Positions 53,795 to 61,173 of a stretch of DNA of 64,000 bases are shown one piece after another. The position numbers were made by a program, and so were the translations under genes. The stretch comes from CAZIOH01 sp964540815 (GTDB lineage Bacteria; Myxococcota_A; Polyangia; Fen-1088), in assembly GCA_964540815.1 (NCBI GenBank), contig CAZIOH010000024.1:1-64000 (forward strand). Direction: 5' to 3'. Numbering within the stretch: the first letter of the stretch is position 1; every line of letters starts with the position of its first letter. The notes under the pieces were generated by a model. It had not been told where the DNA came from and made no database searches. It saw only the letters and a program-made list of their open reading frames with translations.

Positions 53795-54511
53795 TCAAAA
53801 GGGCCATAGCCAGCCGAAGTGGCGGGACATGAACCCCTGCTTCTGGTTGTCCGTCAGATCCCCGGCGCCGACGAACTCGATCTCCGCGTCGGCGATCATC
53901 GAGCTCTTGATGCTGTTCTGCTGATCGATGTCGATCGGGCGAACCACCCCCGAGATGTAAAAGTGCTGCTCCTCGCTGTTGACCAGCACCACCCGGTGGC
54001 CCTCGACGAAGAGATTCCCGTTGGGCAGGACCTTGCGCACCAGGGCCGGGACCGTGGCGGTCAGGTACTCGCTGCGGTCCGACTTGCCCGCGCCCCGGAA
54101 GGTGCTGGTCGACGATCCCCCGAGGTTCAGGTTGGGATCGACCCCCGCCGATTGCAGCTTGCCGAGCAGCCCCAGGAACGCATCGACCTTGGCCGCCGCC
54201 GAGGACTGGCGATCGAGGCTGGTGTTGGCGGAGCGATTGGCCGAGGCGATCTCCTCGACGTTGATGACCACCAGATCGTTCTCGTGCAGCGCCCGGGCGT
54301 CGGTGAACAGCATCGAAGCCGGCCGCCCGTCCTGCCAGAGGCTGCCCTCCGACAACGGTGGGGTCTTCTTGTCCGCCTTGGTGTCGCTGGCATAGTCGCG
54401 CTTCTTCTGCTTGTAAGCGCCCGTATGGGCCGGACCGCACCCGCCAACCGCAGCCAGCGCCACCAGCCCCCCCAGCAGGAGCCGGACCGCGCGCGCCACC
54501 GAGGTCCTCAT
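53795..54511 (-). CDS. flgH: Flagellar L-ring lipoprotein FlgH
   Basis: Outer-membrane L-ring subunit of 238 aa. The ATG at 54511 overlaps the flgA stop (ATGA) and gives a signal sequence with lipobox VGGC (Cys25). 'SLWQDGRPASMLFTDARALHENDLVVINVEE' and 'FRGAGKSDRSEYLTATVPALVRKVLPNGNLFVEG' regions and 'ISGVVRPIDI' are typical. The C-terminal 'GFMSRHFGWLWPF' matches the family's terminal strand. Confidence 0.94.
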   Translation of the reverse strand: MRTSVARAVRLLLGGLVALAAVGGCGPAHTGAYKQKKRDYASDTKADKKTPPLSEGSLWQDGRPASMLFTDARALHENDLVVINVEEIASANRSANTSLDRQSSAAAKVDAFLGLLGKLQSAGVDPNLNLGGSSTSTFRGAGKSDRSEYLTATVPALVRKVLPNGNLFVEGHRVVLVNSEEQHFYISGVVRPIDIDQQNSIKSSMIADAEIEFVGAGDLTDNQKQGFMSRHFGWLWPF

Positions 54512-55440
54512 GGGACGGTCACCATCAGTCGTCCCCCGACCAGCGTTCCCTCCACGTGCTTGCCCGAGGGCAGGACCGCGCACTGCGCCCGCCCACAGGC
54601 GAGAGCGTGCCCGAGCTGCTCGACCTGCAAACCGCCCGACACCAGCACGACCTTCAGGGCCTCACCGTTGCGAGGACCGGCGGCGCGCACCGCCGAGGGC
54701 TCGATCACCTGTCCGGCGGCGATCAGCCGGTCGGCCACCACGTCCGCGCCGAGCACCGCCGGAGCCTGTCCGGCGCGGATCTCGCGCTCCTCGAGCCGGA
54801 CCGCCCCGGGAGTCACCGGCTCGCCAGCCCGGATGGACCGCAGCGCCACCGGCGTCGGCCCCATGACCCGCACGTCGGCCCACAGCCAGCCGGTGCACGC
54901 CGCGCGTGGCGTCGGCTGGTGGGTCACGCCCGACTTCTCCTTCTTGGTGGCGGTGGCGGAGACGGCGCTCGCGGCGCCGACCACCGCGGACGGACCTCCC
55001 GCGATGAACTTGACCGCCACCCGCCCCGTGCCCTGGATCGGGTGGGACACCTCGAAGGTCACCCCGGGGGCCTCGCCACCTTGACCACAGGCCCGCGTCG
55101 GCATCGTGACCCGGAGCAACTCGACGCGCGCATCGCTGCCGGGGACCGAGAGCGCCCCGGTGAGCGCAGCCCCGAGTCCGGGGAATGGCTCCCCGACCGA
55201 CACGGCGCCCGCCACGGGCTCTCCGGGGGCGGCGAAGGCCGCGGCCTGCAATCCGATCGGCGTGCCAACCACCATGCCGACGAGCGTGCCGACCAGTGTG
55301 ACGACGATGGCCCGGCGACCTCCCGGCGCCCTCGGCGCAAGGGAGCCGCCGCGCTGGCCCGGGCTTCTGAGCGCCGGGCGCGAATCGCCGGCCAGCGGCT
55401 CGAATGAATCCATGACACCTGCCTTCCGCATCTCGTTCAC
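54508..55440 (-). CDS. flgA: Flagellar P-ring assembly chaperone FlgA
   Basis: Periplasmic chaperone for FlgI, 310 aa. A hydrophobic segment at about 36-65 ('AIVVTLVGTLVGMVVGTPIGL') is the signal or anchor. The SAF-type domain and C-terminal FlgA beta-structure lie at about 180-310: 'IRAGEPVTPGAVRLEEREIRAG', 'VADRLIAAGQVIEPSAVR' and 'GKHVEGTLVG'. The GTG at 55440 overlaps the flgG stop by 4 nt; an ATG at 55413, with AGGCAGG upstream, is an equally good start. Confidence 0.85.
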   Translation of the reverse strand: MNEMRKAGVMDSFEPLAGDSRPALRSPGQRGGSLAPRAPGGRRAIVVTLVGTLVGMVVGTPIGLQAAAFAAPGEPVAGAVSVGEPFPGLGAALTGALSVPGSDARVELLRVTMPTRACGQGGEAPGVTFEVSHPIQGTGRVAVKFIAGGPSAVVGAASAVSATATKKEKSGVTHQPTPRAACTGWLWADVRVMGPTPVALRSIRAGEPVTPGAVRLEEREIRAGQAPAVLGADVVADRLIAAGQVIEPSAVRAAGPRNGEALKVVLVSGGLQVEQLGHALACGRAQCAVLPSGKHVEGTLVGGRLMVTVP

Positions 55441-56222
55441 CGCAGCTGCGTCAGCCGCTGCAACATCTGGTCGGCGGTCTGGATGACCTTGGAGTTCATC
55501 TCGTAGGCCCGCTGGGTCGAGATCATGTCGATCATCTCCTCCACCGCCTTCACGTTCGAGCCTTCGAGATAACCCTGGTTGATCTGACCGGCCCCCTGCT
55601 CCCCTGGCCGCAGCTGCAGCTCCTGGCCGCTGGCGGCGGTGGGCTGGAACAGGTTGTTCCCGATCGCCTCGAGCGCCGCAGGATTGGTGAAGGTGGTGAG
55701 CTGGAGCTGACCGAGCTCGGTCGGATCGGTCTTGCTCGGAACCTTCGCCAGGACCTTGCCATCCGGCTGGATCGTGAGGCTGATGGTCTCGGGCGGGACG
55801 GTGATGCCCGGCTCCACCAGCTCGCCCTGCTGGGTGACCAGCCGTCCCGTCTCGTCCACCCGCAGGTTGCCCGCCCGGGTGAAGGCGATGTCCCCCGAGC
55901 TGCGCTGGATCCGCAGGAAGCCGGCGCCGTCGATCATGACGTCGAGCGGGTTCTGGGTGTTCTGGGGATCGCCCGGACCGCTGGCCCGGGTGGTGCTTCC
56001 GGTCTTGACCCCGAGCCCCACCTGCAGGGGCGACGGCTGACCGCCTCCCTGCGGGCCGGAGGCCGTGGCCTGGATCATGGTGTCCGACAGCAGGTCCTCG
56101 AACTCGGCGCGCACCCGCTTGAACGCGGTGGTCGACGTGTTGGCCAGGTTGTTGGCAATCACGTCCATCTTCAGTTGTTGGGCTTCCATCCCGGTGGCAG
56201 CCGTGTACAGCGATCGCAGCAT
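55437..56222 (-). CDS. flgG: Flagellar distal rod protein FlgG
   Basis: Rod protein of 261 aa, the normal length. The N-terminus 'LRSLYTAATGMEAQQLKMDVIANNLANTST' contains the ANNLAN signature, and the centre has 'GPGDPQNTQNPLDVMIDGAGFL'. The C-terminus 'VEEMIDMISTQRAYEMNSKVIQTADQMLQ' is the partner helix. AGGAG lies 7 nt before the ATG. Second gene after flgF, 26 nt apart. Confidence 0.95.
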   Translation of the reverse strand: MLRSLYTAATGMEAQQLKMDVIANNLANTSTTAFKRVRAEFEDLLSDTMIQATASGPQGGGQPSPLQVGLGVKTGSTTRASGPGDPQNTQNPLDVMIDGAGFLRIQRSSGDIAFTRAGNLRVDETGRLVTQQGELVEPGITVPPETISLTIQPDGKVLAKVPSKTDPTELGQLQLTTFTNPAALEAIGNNLFQPTAASGQELQLRPGEQGAGQINQGYLEGSNVKAVEEMIDMISTQRAYEMNSKVIQTADQMLQRLTQLR

Positions 56223-56248
56223 GATGGGCTCCTATCTGGCGTTTTCCA

Positions 56249-56971
56249 CTAGCGAGACTTGCCGACCTCGATCACGCGATCGTCGAGCCGACGGTAGGTC
56301 TGAATGGCCTGCATGGCGGTCTCGAACTGCCGCTGGGCCCCGATCATGTCCACCGTCGCCTGCAAGGCCGTCGAGTTGCCGAGCTCGACCTGTCCAACGG
56401 TGATGCCGGGCTCCATCGGCACCGCTGCCCCGCCCTGCCCCGCGACCGGCGCGTACAGCGAGGCCCCGAGGTGTCCGACCGGACCCGTGAGCCGCACCAT
56501 CGACAGGCGATCGAGCTCGACTTGACCGGCCATCACGGCGCCCGACTCGCGGAGCGTGACCGGAGCTCCGGGTGGAACCTGGATGAGATTTCCCGAGACC
56601 CCGACGAGGGGGTGCCCGGCCGAGACCAGGAAGCCGTCCCCGTTCAGCATCAGGCGACCGTTGCGGGTGAAGCCTGGGCCACTGCCCGTGTCGATCACCA
56701 GGAAGCCGTCGTCCTTCGGCACCACGTCGAGGGGATTGCCCGTTCCGACGATGGTCCCGGTCGCCAGGTTGGCGCCCGAGCCCACCACCGCGGTCGACAC
56801 CTTGTCCGACGGGCCACGGGCTCCGCCGGGCTGCGGTAGGAAGGACTGGAACGCGGGGTGCGACGCCTTGAAGCCGGGCGTCTCGACGTTCGCCAGGTTG
56901 TCGGCGATCGCGTCGAGCTGCTCGGCGCGCGCGGCGGCAGCCGCCATACCTACATAGATTCCGTCAGCCAT
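56249..56971 (-). CDS. flgF: Flagellar proximal rod protein FlgF
   Basis: Rod protein of 240 aa of the FlgF/FlgG family, shorter than FlgG, as usual. It begins 'MADGIYVGMAAAAARAEQLDAIADNLANVETPGFK' in two halves of the rod signature, with 'NPLDVVPKDDGFLVI' and 'GFTRNGRLMLNGDGFLV' following. It is assigned FlgF by its position before flgG. AAGGAG is 7 nt upstream of the ATG at 56971, and a sigma-54-type promoter sits at 57002-57017. Upstream in-frame residues are not coding. Confidence 0.9.
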   Translation of the reverse strand: MADGIYVGMAAAAARAEQLDAIADNLANVETPGFKASHPAFQSFLPQPGGARGPSDKVSTAVVGSGANLATGTIVGTGNPLDVVPKDDGFLVIDTGSGPGFTRNGRLMLNGDGFLVSAGHPLVGVSGNLIQVPPGAPVTLRESGAVMAGQVELDRLSMVRLTGPVGHLGASLYAPVAGQGGAAVPMEPGITVGQVELGNSTALQATVDMIGAQRQFETAMQAIQTYRRLDDRVIEVGKSR

Positions 56972-57001
56972 TTGACCTGCTCCTTCCTCGACCCGGTGAA
57001 C

Positions 57002-57017
57002 AGCAAGACCAGGGCCA
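57002..57017 (-). promoter_or_regulatory. Candidate sigma-54 (-24/-12) promoter of the flgF operon
   Basis: On the minus strand the sequence TGGCCC-TGGTC-TTGCT matches the sigma-54 consensus TGGCAC-N5-TTGCT with one change and exactly 10 nt between the essential GG and GC. The expected start point near 56990 leaves about 20 nt before the flgF ATG, with its Shine-Dalgarno inside. Sigma-54 control of rod/hook genes is usual in polarly flagellated bacteria. Confidence 0.7.
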
Positions 57018-57128
57018 GCCGGGTGGGCCGCTCGCCGTCGGGTTTCTGACTCTCGCGTCGCGCCGCGATCGCGCGGGAGTCGCCCGGCGGGTCTCAAGCC
57101 GCGCCGTGCGTGGGCCGAAGCAACTCTC

Positions 57129-57551
57129 GTGCGGCCGAAGATGCGCCTCGACCCGGTGGTTCGCCTCAAGGAACAACGCGAGCAGCTCTCGCTGCGCGCC
57201 CTCGCGGACTCTGCGCGACAGCTGGCGGCGGCCGAGGATCACCTGCGAAGGGCCAAGGACACGGCCACCGCCGATCGCCGCAAGGCCGGTTTGGCGCCCG
57301 CCTCGGAGTGGCTGCTGACGGAGCTGTCGCACACCCGCGCCCTCGCCGACGTTCGCCAGGCCGAGCTGGCGGTGGCGGCCGCCAACCAGGTGTCGACCTC
57401 CTCGCGCACCCACTACGCGACCGCCCACTCCGATGCCGAGGCGCTGCGAAAGGTGACCGCCGTGCGGGTGGAAGAGCTGGAGCGCGAGCGCGCCGCGGCC
57501 GAGCGCCGCGAGCTGGACGAGCTGGCCATGCTCCGCCGCCCCGCCGCCTGA
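57129..57551 (+). CDS. fliJ: FliJ-like flagellar export coiled-coil protein
   Basis: Protein of 140 aa, almost entirely charged coiled coil ('LKEQREQLSLRALADSARQLAAAEDHLRRAKD' and 'VRVEELERERAAAERRELDEL' regions), with the FliJ-like N-terminus 'MRLDPVVRLKEQRE'. FliJ links the FliI ATPase to the export gate. GTG at 57129 or ATG at 57141 could start it; the latter fits other FliJ proteins. It is the only plus-strand gene of the flagellar locus and is not next to fliI or fliH, so identification is by sequence pattern and location only. Confidence 0.7.
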   Translation: MRPKMRLDPVVRLKEQREQLSLRALADSARQLAAAEDHLRRAKDTATADRRKAGLAPASEWLLTELSHTRALADVRQAELAVAAANQVSTSSRTHYATAHSDAEALRKVTAVRVEELERERAAAERRELDELAMLRRPAA

Positions 57552-57905
57552 GCCGCGTCGTCCGTTCAACAAGATGAGCGGGCCATCAAACCCGTGGCCG
57601 CTGTCGTTGTCGTGGCCGTGGCCGTGGCCGTTGTCGTGATCGTGGCCGCCCCCGTGGTCGTGGCGGTGCACGTGAACGCGAACGCCCCCCGTGGTCGTGA
57701 TCGAGAACGCCCGGCTCGGGGGATCGATCACGATGCCACTTCCTGAACCGTCGTTTCGATCGCGCCCAGGGTGGCGTTCAGGTGCACGTGCACGGCCACG
57801 ATCACGGGTTCGATCACGATCACGATGACGATCTCGGCCACGATGAAGGGCTCTTGACCGGTCGGCGGAGCTGCCGGCTGGAGTAGCCTCACCTCTCGGG
57901 TAGGG
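57552..57905. other. Low-complexity His-codon inverted region between fliJ and the GGDEF gene
   Basis: 354 nt between convergent genes. Near 57590-57690 the minus strand and near 57770-57850 the plus strand each read as Gly-Gly-Val-(Arg/Gln)-(His-Asp)n, because CACGATCAC/GGCCGT-type hexamers occur as a diverged inverted repeat. Neither reading has a start codon or ribosome site that would define a gene. The paired arms could act as a bidirectional barrier between the convergent transcripts. Confidence 0.5.
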
Positions 57906-59417
57906 TCAGGTGGTCTTGCCGAAGCTGACCACCCGGTTCCGCCCCGCGCGCTTGGCCTCGGCCAGGGTCTTCTCGAGCGCCGCGAGGAGATCGCTCGGCG
58001 CCAGGAAGGTGAGATCCTCGTCGAGGGTCACGCACCCGATCGACGCGCTCATGCGCACCGGATCGCCGATGCCGATGTCGTGCTGGTTCTCCTCGATCTT
58101 CTTGCGCATGCGCTCGGCCACCACCGCCGCGCCCGCCGCGTGCGTGTCGATGAGCACCAGGGCGAACTCCTCCCCGCCGTAGCGGGCGGCGAGATCGCGG
58201 TAGCGCAGCCGCTCCCCGACCAGGACCCCGATGGCGTGAAGCGCGCGATCACCCGCCTCGCGTCCGAAGGTCTGGTTCACCATGTCGAGATGGTCCGGGT
58301 CGCACAGCAACACGCTGAGCGGCTTGCCCACCTGCTTGGCGAACTCGAACTGCTCCTTGAGGTACGCGTCGAAGCGCTTTCGGGTCGCGAGCCCGGTCAA
58401 TGCATCCTGCTCGGGCGCGCTGCTGGGCGTCGCGGGGCTCTTTCCAGAGCCGCCGGAGCCCCCGCCGCCTGCACCGGGGAGGCTGGTCACCACCGCGTCC
58501 GGGTAGCGCAGGGCCTGCTCGGCGGCGGCCGCCAGCTCCTCCAGCTGATCGGCGTCGCCCACCTCGATGTCGAAGAGCGGCGCGACGTGCCCGAGCACCC
58601 GGTTCACGCGCTTGATGAGGGCCACGGTCCGGTCGGTGTCGAGGCCCATCATCTCGCGCACCGCCGCGCCCGCCGCCCGCGCCGCCGCCGCGGTGTCCGG
58701 ACGGGCCCACACGTCGGCCAGGATCCCCGAGACCGCCACGGTCAAGGTCGTCTTCTCGGTCGCTGGGTCGGTGCCGCGTTGCCAGCGCCCCGGGTCATGG
58801 CTGCTGCCGACGGCCACCCGGATGATCTCCGGGAGGCGCCACTGACTGAGCAGCCAGCGGCCGACCTCCGCGTGGTCGCCCCCGAAGGCCTGGGTCTCCA
58901 TCGCACGCAGCTTGGCGTGGTCCGGGCCCGCGCTCTGGCACATGGGCTGGTACATCTCGAACACCGCCTGCTCGAGGGCCAGCTGACCGATGTCCTGGAG
59001 CAGCCCCGCCAAGAAGGCATCCTCCGGGTGCCGCAGCCCCTCGAGGCGCGCCAGATCGTGCGCGATGGTCCCGGCCACGAGGGCCCGGCGCCAGAAGCCC
59101 CGCCCGAGGGCGCCTCGCTCGTGGGCCCGCACCTCGCCGAGGATCGAGAAGCCGAGCGCCAGCGTCCGCACGGCGTTCACCCCGAGGAGCACCAGCACCT
59201 GTGACAGGTTCCCGACCTCGCGCTTGACCGCGATGAGCGGCGAGTTCACCAGGGACACGATGCGGGCCGAGAGCCCCGGGTCGCTCCCGAGGGCGCGCGC
59301 CACGTCGCCCACGTCGAAGTTGTCGCGCTGGCACAGGCGGATCACGTGCAGCGCCACCGGCGGGAGACTGGGAAGGTTCTTGCAGGCTTCGAGCTTCTGC
59401 CGGAGGGCGACTTGCAT
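57906..59417 (-). CDS. HDOD-GGDEF protein, probable diguanylate cyclase
   Basis: Cytoplasmic signalling protein of 503 aa. Residues about 5-215 are an HDOD domain ('LPSLPPVALHVIRLC', 'VARALGSDPGLSARIVSLVNSPL', 'FLAGLLQDIGQLALEQ'), which lacks the catalytic HD pair and usually mediates interactions. After a Gly/Ser linker, residues about 345-500 are a GGDEF domain: the active-site loop is GGEEF (414-418) and an I-site RYRD (405-408) lies five residues before it, so product feedback is expected. It should make cyclic-di-GMP from GTP. It begins 5 nt after fliA, tying cyclic-di-GMP synthesis to late flagellar regulation. Confidence 0.9.
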   Translation of the reverse strand: MQVALRQKLEACKNLPSLPPVALHVIRLCQRDNFDVGDVARALGSDPGLSARIVSLVNSPLIAVKREVGNLSQVLVLLGVNAVRTLALGFSILGEVRAHERGALGRGFWRRALVAGTIAHDLARLEGLRHPEDAFLAGLLQDIGQLALEQAVFEMYQPMCQSAGPDHAKLRAMETQAFGGDHAEVGRWLLSQWRLPEIIRVAVGSSHDPGRWQRGTDPATEKTTLTVAVSGILADVWARPDTAAAARAAGAAVREMMGLDTDRTVALIKRVNRVLGHVAPLFDIEVGDADQLEELAAAAEQALRYPDAVVTSLPGAGGGGSGGSGKSPATPSSAPEQDALTGLATRKRFDAYLKEQFEFAKQVGKPLSVLLCDPDHLDMVNQTFGREAGDRALHAIGVLVGERLRYRDLAARYGGEEFALVLIDTHAAGAAVVAERMRKKIEENQHDIGIGDPVRMSASIGCVTLDEDLTFLAPSDLLAALEKTLAEAKRAGRNRVVSFGKTT

Positions 59418-59422
59418 GGCGA

Positions 59423-60286
59423 CTACCTCTTCTTTCGATCGAGGGGCTCCACGCGCGTCGGCGCGCGCGGGCCCCCGGACGGGGTGGCTGGGGTCGCCGG
59501 GGTGGCACCGGGGTGACTGGGGACGGAGACCGGAACCGGAACCTGAACCGAAACCGGGACGGGCGCGCTGGCCGCCGCGGCGCCCTCCTCGCTCGCCAGC
59601 GCGAGCCTGAGCTTCTTGAGGCCGTCGGCGTGCAACTGGCAGATGCGGGGCTCGCTCACGTCCAGGATCTTGGCGATCTCGCGGTAGGTGAGCCCCTCGA
59701 GGTAGTGCAGCCCGAGCACCGTCTGCAGCCGATCGGGCAGATCCCGGATGTGGCGGGCGAGGGCCGCCACCAGCTGGGTCCGGTTGATCTGCTCGACGAT
59801 GTCCGAGCCCTCCGGATCGGCGGCGACCGAGGCGACGGACAGGCGATCGAGAGGGATGTGCGGCTCGAGCAAGGTCTCGATCCCGCTCACCTCGTCGAGC
59901 TCGACCTTCATCTCGACCGATACCTCCTCGGTCGAGGGCTCGCGCCCGAGCTGATCCTGCAGGCGCTTCTTGGCCTTCTGCAGGTCATCGGTGCGCGAGC
60001 GCAGCCGCCGCGGGAGGTGGTCCATCCGCCGCAGCTCGTCCAGCATCGCGCCACGAACCCGGTGCTCGACGAAGGTCTCGAAGGTGACCCCCCGGCTGCC
60101 GTCGAAGCGCTTGGCGGCCTCGAGCAGCCCCAGCGCTCCGGCCGACCACAGATCGTCGTGGGCGCTCTGCAACCCGGTCCGCAGCACGATCCGTCGGGCC
60201 ACCCGGTCGAGCAGGTTCGCGTACTTCGCGATCAGATCGTCCGCCTCGCGGTTGCTCGGGGCATATGTCGCGAGCGCGCGGCGCAT
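59423..60286 (-). CDS. fliA: Flagellar sigma-28 factor FliA
   Basis: RNA polymerase sigma factor of 287 aa for late flagellar genes. Region 2 at about 10-80 ('LLDRVARRIVLRTGL', 'DLWSAGALGLLEAAKRFD', 'RVRGAMLDELRRMDHLPR'), region 3 to about 145 and region 4 at about 185-240 ('LPDRLQTVLGLHYLEGLTYREIAKILDVSEPRICQLHA') are complete. The family ends there; here a 45-residue Pro/Val/Ala tail (PVPVSVQVPVPVSV, ATPATPATP) is added, of unknown use. FlgM is its antagonist. ATG at 60286 is 2 nt after the flhG stop. Confidence 0.94.
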   Translation of the reverse strand: MRRALATYAPSNREADDLIAKYANLLDRVARRIVLRTGLQSAHDDLWSAGALGLLEAAKRFDGSRGVTFETFVEHRVRGAMLDELRRMDHLPRRLRSRTDDLQKAKKRLQDQLGREPSTEEVSVEMKVELDEVSGIETLLEPHIPLDRLSVASVAADPEGSDIVEQINRTQLVAALARHIRDLPDRLQTVLGLHYLEGLTYREIAKILDVSEPRICQLHADGLKKLRLALASEEGAAAASAPVPVSVQVPVPVSVPSHPGATPATPATPSGGPRAPTRVEPLDRKKR

Positions 60287-60288
60287 GA

Positions 60289-61173
60289 TCAGCCCGCGGC
60301 TGCCGCCTCGGCCTCCCGGAAGAGCCGTTGCCACATGAACTTGAGCCCGCCTTCGACGGACGTGGGCGCCGTGCTGTCCGCCAGCAGGCGCTCGGTGACC
60401 GCGGCGATGGCGCGCGCGGAGGGGCTCGACGGAAACATCTCGCACACCGGCCGCTGGGCCATGATCGCCTTGTGCAGGTTCTCGTCGCGCGGCACGTACC
60501 CGAGGTGGCGCACCTTGGCCTGCAGGAACTTGCTGGTGACGGCCGTCAGCTTCTGGAAGACCCCGCGGGCCGCCAGCTCGTCGACCACCGGGTTGACGAT
60601 CACGTTGAAGGTGGTCACGCCCGCCTGCTGCGAGAGCACCTTGACCGCCGCGTAGGCGTCGACGAGCGAGGTCGGCTCCGGGCTCACCACCAGGATCGCC
60701 TCCTGGGCCGCCCCCACGAAGAAGAGCACGTTCTCGCCGATCCCGGCCCCCGAGTCGATGAGCACCAGGTCGAAGCGATCCTCGATGGGCTCGAGCGCCT
60801 GCACGAAGCGGAACTTCTGGCCGTCGTCGAGGTGCGACAGGGTCTGCACCCCCGAGCCCGCCGGCAGCAGCATCACGCCCTGCGGCCCCTCGACCAGCAC
60901 GTCCTCGATGCCGAGGCCCCGATCGAGCTCCAGCAGATCGCCGAGGTGGTGGCGCGGCTTCACACCGAGCACGATCTCCACGTTGGCGAGGCCGAGATCG
61001 GCGTCGATGATCAGCACGCGCTTGCCGGCGCGGGCGGCGCAGGTGGCGATGTTGGCGGTGAGGTTGGTCTTGCCCACGCCACCTTTCCCGCTGGTGACGG
61101 CGTAGATCTTGAGTGGTGGGCGTTGCATGCGGGCGGATCGGACGAGCTGCCTGAGACTATCGGCTTGGTCCAC
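60289..61173 (-). CDS. flhG: FlhG (MinD/ParA-like flagellar number ATPase)
   Basis: Deviant-Walker ATPase of 294 aa that regulates flagellar number and place with FlhF. The GTG at 61173 has AAGGAG 7 nt upstream and yields the family N-terminus 'DQADSLRQLVRSAR'; it overlaps flhF by 17 nt. Motifs: 'VTSGKGGVGKTNL' (Walker A, about 26-38), 'DADLGLANVEIVLG', 'LIDSGAGIGENVLFF' and 'VSPEPTSLVDAYA'. The N-terminal DQ(A/D)xxLR motif is the FlhF-activating segment in characterised proteins. Confidence 0.94.
   Translation of the reverse strand: MDQADSLRQLVRSARMQRPPLKIYAVTSGKGGVGKTNLTANIATCAARAGKRVLIIDADLGLANVEIVLGVKPRHHLGDLLELDRGLGIEDVLVEGPQGVMLLPAGSGVQTLSHLDDGQKFRFVQALEPIEDRFDLVLIDSGAGIGENVLFFVGAAQEAILVVSPEPTSLVDAYAAVKVLSQQAGVTTFNVIVNPVVDELAARGVFQKLTAVTSKFLQAKVRHLGYVPRDENLHKAIMAQRPVCEMFPSSPSARAIAAVTERLLADSTAPTSVEGGLKFMWQRLFREAEAAAAG

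Noticed and set aside
56964..57731. A 255-codon minus-strand frame starting with a His-rich peptide
   Set aside because: Most of it is antisense to the FliJ-like gene and runs into the flgF leader; only the His-rich part is unusual and is reported as a sequence feature.
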